Source: Candidatus Xianfuyuplasma coldseepsis (GTDB lineage: Bacteria > Bacillota_I > Bacilli_A > Izemoplasmatales > Izemoplasmataceae). Taken from it: a stretch of DNA of 64,000 bases. A program made the translations under genes and the position numbers. This document shows, piece after piece, positions 61,515 to 64,000 of this stretch. The notes beneath the pieces are model-generated. The model was given only the letters and a program-made list of their open reading frames with translations, had not been told where the DNA came from and made no database searches. The stretch covers positions 1,082,698 to 1,146,697 of the forward strand of contig NZ_CP048914.1 of NCBI RefSeq assembly GCF_014023125.1, given 5' to 3'. The stretch's first letter is position 1. Every line of letters begins with the position of its first letter.

Positions 61515-62527
61515 TTGAACGATTTCTAAACGCCTGGGAGACATCGCATCAAGACATCTTAGAATCCCTATTTTCAGACCATTTATTTGGGGCCCGGTTT
61601 GCTTCAGAAGACGTGTTTTATGATAAGGCATCGTGCATTGAATATATGATGAAACACCCGATAAAACGAACGATACTAACAACGCAATCATCCGGTACAA
61701 CAGTGTTGTATGAAATGCAAGAAGATAATAAGGTGATTGTTGGTAAAATGGTCATCGATCATAACCACATCGTCAAACTCTATGAAACCGTCAAACAAAA
61801 CACCATTCGCATCAAAGCGGTTTGTAGTTACGACGGTAGTGACTTCCTTGGCTATCAACGTCAAGCCACAGGACAAACGATTCAAGGTACGATTGAAATG
61901 GCTCTATATCAAGGATTAAACCTACAAGAACCACCGACGATTCACGCCAGTGGCCGAACCGATAAAGCAGTCCATGCGAAGCATCAGGTATTTCACACCG
62001 ATATCAATACAAACATACCGGTATCGAAAATGGCTCGATTAATCAATAGCTATCTTCCCGATAGTATCCACATACACCAACTAGAAGAAGTACCTCAAAC
62101 GTTCCACAGTCGTTTTGATGTCCTTCAGAAAACCTATCAATATCGTATCAATACAAAAACCTACAATCCGATTCAACGGAACTACGAGTGGTTTGTAAAC
62201 AACCTCGATCCAGTGCGATTGCAATCCATTTTAAATGAAATCAAGGGAACTCATGATTTCCAAAGTTTCACGACATCGACGGATCAATCAACTATACGAA
62301 CGATATCCGACGTAGTGGTTGAACCAAACGATTCTCATATAGTGATTACGATTACTGGGGATGGATTCTTACGTTATATGGTGCGGTATATTGTGTATGC
62401 TGCAGTATCGATAACGCAAAACAAACTACCCTATACCATGACCGAATTAGTAAACCGAAAAGATCCGAATCTGTTAAAAGAAATGGCTCCAGCATCGGGA
62501 CTCTATCTCGACCATATTATGTATTAG
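61511..62527 (+). CDS. truA: tRNA pseudouridine synthase A with an extra N-terminal domain
   Basis: A 338-residue protein. TruA itself begins near residue 98 (TIRIKAVCSYDGSDFLGYQRQ) and has the catalytic Asp in ASGRTDKAVHA (Asp151), with Ala in place of the usual Gly two residues later; QTFHSRFDVLQKTYQYRI and GDGFLRYMVRYIVY complete it. It modifies U38-40 in tRNA anticodon arms. Before it lie about 95 residues (MIERFLNAWETSHQDILESL...) with the pattern of a small SnoaL/NTF2-like domain. No stop or better start separates the two: the ATG at 61511 forms an ATGA overlap with ecfT, so the fusion appears real. A bare TruA is normally 245-270 residues. Confidence 0.88.
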   Translation: MIERFLNAWETSHQDILESLFSDHLFGARFASEDVFYDKASCIEYMMKHPIKRTILTTQSSGTTVLYEMQEDNKVIVGKMVIDHNHIVKLYETVKQNTIRIKAVCSYDGSDFLGYQRQATGQTIQGTIEMALYQGLNLQEPPTIHASGRTDKAVHAKHQVFHTDINTNIPVSKMARLINSYLPDSIHIHQLEEVPQTFHSRFDVLQKTYQYRINTKTYNPIQRNYEWFVNNLDPVRLQSILNEIKGTHDFQSFTTSTDQSTIRTISDVVVEPNDSHIVITITGDGFLRYMVRYIVYAAVSITQNKLPYTMTELVNRKDPNLLKEMAPASGLYLDHIMY

Positions 62528-62536
62528 GAGGTTGCT

Positions 62537-62935
62537 ATGACATATCAAGAACTCCTGTTTGATGAAGATCAAATATTACATCTATACAATGCGAATCACT
62601 GGACGGCATATACAAAGGATAAAGATACCTTATTCAAGGGAATCATTCAGTCCCTTGATACGCTTGCCTGTTACGACAATGATCAACTCGTTGGATTGAT
62701 CCGAACCGTTGGTGACGGTCACACAATGGTGTATATCCTCGATATTTTGGTTCATCCCGATTATCACCGTCAAGGTATCGGACGAACGTTAATCAATAAA
62801 ATACTAACAAAATATACCCATGTTCGTCAGATTCATCTGGCAACCGATAATACACCCGAGCAACAAGCATTTTACGAAGCCGTTGGATTTCAGCAATATG
62901 GCGATGCAGGGCTTGTTGGTTATAAACGGAAATAA
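62537..62935 (+). CDS. GNAT-family N-acetyltransferase
   Basis: A 132-residue GNAT: the acetyl-CoA loop is HPDYHRQGIGRTLINKIL, after the beta-4 strand MVYILDILV, and the end AFYEAVGFQQYGDAGLVGYKR is typical. AGGAGG lies before the ATG, ten bases after truA, so it is the last gene of the ecf-truA operon. The acceptor is unknown; the group includes small-molecule amine acetyltransferases. Confidence 0.88.
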   Translation: MTYQELLFDEDQILHLYNANHWTAYTKDKDTLFKGIIQSLDTLACYDNDQLVGLIRTVGDGHTMVYILDILVHPDYHRQGIGRTLINKILTKYTHVRQIHLATDNTPEQQAFYEAVGFQQYGDAGLVGYKRK

Positions 62936-62937
62936 AC

Positions 62938-62969
62938 AAAGATGTTCCACCGTTGGAACATCTTTTTTT
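62938..62969 (+). terminator. Terminator of the ecf-truA operon
   Basis: GATGTTCCA-CCGT-TGGAACATC with flanking A and T runs, after 62935. Confidence 0.9.
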
Positions 62970-62987
62970 ATGATTTATGACATTTTT

Positions 62988-63001
62988 GTAAATATTGTTA
63001 C
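62988..63001 (+). promoter_or_regulatory. Crp/Fnr-like half-palindrome upstream of the 63057 gene
   Basis: GTAAATATTGTTAC keeps the outer GTAA and TTAC arms and the 14-base length of the palindrome at 38986-38999, with 11 of 14 positions identical. It may be a second target of the Crp/Fnr protein. Confidence 0.4.
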
Positions 63002-63056
63002 TTTGAAAAACGAACTACTAGGAGTATCCTATAAGTGAAGAGAGAAGGTGAATTCC

Positions 63057-63596
63057 ATGAAACGTTGGATTATAACGATTTCTTTCGTACTTGTATTAAT
63101 CATCCATTCCATCGAACCCGTCGTTCATGCAGCGACTGTTTTAGGTATTGGTCGCTCGTATGGATTCGCCCCAGCTACTCCCCACGGTGGCGGACAACCA
63201 ATCGTATCATTTGGCTCTCACAGTTATCCGATTGTTGAATTTATGATGATGATTGTGATGTTTTGTTGTATTACTTTTGCTACCGTTGCAAGTAGTTTTC
63301 ACATCCATCGGTATTATTTATTGAAAAATATTAAACGGATGAATCTACAACCCTATCTTCGTGTCACTAAGATTGGTTCAGCAATTTTAGTTGCTTCGTT
63401 ATTCTTAGCCTTTCTAATTATATATTCACTTTGGTATGTTGTGATTGTCGGATTGATTACTCAAGCAATTGGGTTAGCGTACTACATATGGAAGAACAAT
63501 CAACAAGGACATCCCATTGATAATCATGATATCCACCGGGCGTTCATAGTGAGTGCATCAACGATATCCTTAGTATTAATGCTGTTCTTAAAATAG
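63057..63596 (+). CDS. Exported or membrane protein of unknown function
   Basis: A 179-residue protein. I chose ATG 63057 with AGAAGGTG before it over a GTG at 63048. Residues 1-25 form a signal peptide ending VVHA. Residues 26-58 are Gly/Pro/His-rich (GRSYGFAPATPHGGGQPI). Then come hydrophobic helices at about 62-86, 106-126, 128-145 and 160-178. A His-rich tail (HPIDNHDIHRAF) lies before the last helix. Histidines could bind metal. I do not recognise the family. A Crp-like site lies upstream. Confidence 0.65.
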   Translation: MKRWIITISFVLVLIIHSIEPVVHAATVLGIGRSYGFAPATPHGGGQPIVSFGSHSYPIVEFMMMIVMFCCITFATVASSFHIHRYYLLKNIKRMNLQPYLRVTKIGSAILVASLFLAFLIIYSLWYVVIVGLITQAIGLAYYIWKNNQQGHPIDNHDIHRAFIVSASTISLVLMLFLK

Positions 63597-63630
63597 AAAA
63601 AAATCACTATTCAACTAGTGATTTTTAATT
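63597..63630. terminator. Bidirectional terminator
   Basis: AAAAATCACTA-TTCAAC-TAGTGATTTTT between convergent genes; T runs on both sides. Confidence 0.9.
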
Positions 63631-63907
63631 AGTGTGGAAAGAGATAGTCGTGCAACTCATGTTCAAATTTCATGTTTCGATGTACGTTAATGAAGTCGCG
63701 TCCGTAGTTGCAGTAGTGTTCTTCAAATTCGATTGTTTGTTCATCTTGGTGAACATCAACTACATAGAATAAATGAAATTCGTCGCGGTCGGTATACATC
63801 ACTTCAACACGCATCGTGTGGTCGTCTTCGTATTCAATCTTCAAACGTTCTAGTTCTCCTTCGAAACAATCTTTTGTAATTGCGGCTAATGCACTGTATT
63901 TTTTCAT
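63629..63907 (-). CDS. Small acidic protein of unknown function
   Basis: A 92-residue soluble protein, acidic and His/Tyr-rich, with alternating strands: MRVEVMYTDRDEFHLFYVVDV and EFEEHYCNYGRDFINVHRN. No signal or membrane segment. The ATG at 63907 is preceded by AGGGGGC and a T run. Two cysteines are present. I do not recognise the family; a small alpha/beta fold is likely. Its leader holds an unusual symmetric element at 63941-63965. Confidence 0.6.
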   Translation of the reverse strand: MKKYSALAAITKDCFEGELERLKIEYEDDHTMRVEVMYTDRDEFHLFYVVDVHQDEQTIEFEEHYCNYGRDFINVHRNMKFEHELHDYLFPH

Positions 63908-63940
63908 AAAAAAAGCCCCCTATATCTTGGCAACAGTAAG

Positions 63941-63965
63941 GCGGGTTTGGAGAATCCAAGCGGGT
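63941..63965 (-). promoter_or_regulatory. Hairpin flanked by direct repeats in the leader of the 63629 gene
   Basis: On the plus strand GCGGGT (63941-63946), TTGGA-GAA-TCCAA (63947-63959) and GCGGGT (63960-63965): a small hairpin between two identical hexamers. It lies in the leader of the minus-strand gene starting at 63907. Function unknown. Confidence 0.45.
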
Positions 63966-64000
63966 CTTAACATGTGTCATATCTAGTATTAATTATATGC

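Noticed and set aside
1-64000. tRNA, rRNA, CRISPR array, insertion sequence or prophage genes
   Set aside because: I looked for cloverleaf-like segments, regularly spaced repeats, transposases, integrases and phage proteins in all gaps and frames and saw none.
63908-64000. A tRNA-like or known riboswitch leader at the right edge
   Set aside because: The only clear structure is a 5 bp hairpin between two hexamers; no T-loop or known riboswitch core is visible.

Overview
The window is from a low-GC, monoderm, anaerobic-looking bacterium of the Bacillota/Mollicutes border. Wall-anchoring motifs were not seen. Secreted proteins are lipoproteins carrying InlB-type (Listeria-Bacteroides) repeats. 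The S10-spc-alpha cluster has Bacilli order, and UGA is used as a stop (for example in oraS, oraE and ecfT), so the standard bacterial code applies. An Izemoplasmatales/Haloplasma-like lineage would fit, but this is inference; no rRNA, tRNA, CRISPR array or insertion sequence was seen.

Layout. (1) 1-14,900: accessory region dominated by exported proteins. A minus-strand operon (5352 to 436) encodes a cohesin-like/dockerin/oligopeptide-binding fusion, a cohesin-like/dockerin protein and an InlB/cohesin-like lipoprotein, behind a leader with its own intrinsic terminator. Then follow small metabolic genes (YdjC deacetylase, VOC, SOUL, DUF2177, GDPD, methyltransferase), a coiled-coil lipoprotein, an InlB/PhnD-like binding-protein fusion and a WG-repeat lipoprotein. 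(2) 15,089-28,687: a twelve-gene plus-strand operon, ord-[K+ channel]-ortA-ortB-oraS-oraE-mutL-orr-alr-arcA-arcB-arcC. It couples the arginine deiminase pathway (arginine to ornithine, with ATP from carbamoyl phosphate) to oxidative ornithine cleavage (L-ornithine to D-ornithine, 2,4-diaminopentanoate, 2-amino-4-oxopentanoate, then acetyl-CoA and D-alanine). The alr gene plausibly turns D-alanine into L-alanine. No arginine/ornithine antiporter is present; a large K+-channel-like gene sits inside the operon. (3) 28,829-38,969: two giant lipoproteins alternating InlB-type and OB-fold-like modules, a MarR regulator with a palindromic operator and a lipoprotein partner, a nitronate-monooxygenase-like flavoprotein and a Crp/Fnr regulator. 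(4) 39,145-53,589: the ribosomal protein supercluster from rpsJ to rplQ with secY, adk, map, infA and rpoA, led by a structured leader. (5) 53,656-58,791: an inserted block (small membrane proteins, zinc ribbon protein, ABC exporter, MFS) separating rplQ from its usual downstream neighbours. (6) 58,902-62,935: ecfA1-ecfA2-ecfT-truA-GNAT, the vitamin-uptake ECF module and tRNA pseudouridine synthase. (7) The right edge: two genes of unknown function.

The most unusual items are the K+ channel with six DxxG(N/D) repeats in its pore turret inside a fermentation operon, the cohesin/dockerin and InlB modules fused to solute-binding proteins, the InlB/OB-fold giant lipoproteins, a TruA with an extra N-terminal domain, and the candidate leader RNA at 5353-5530. 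All family calls come from reading motifs by eye; no database search was run.
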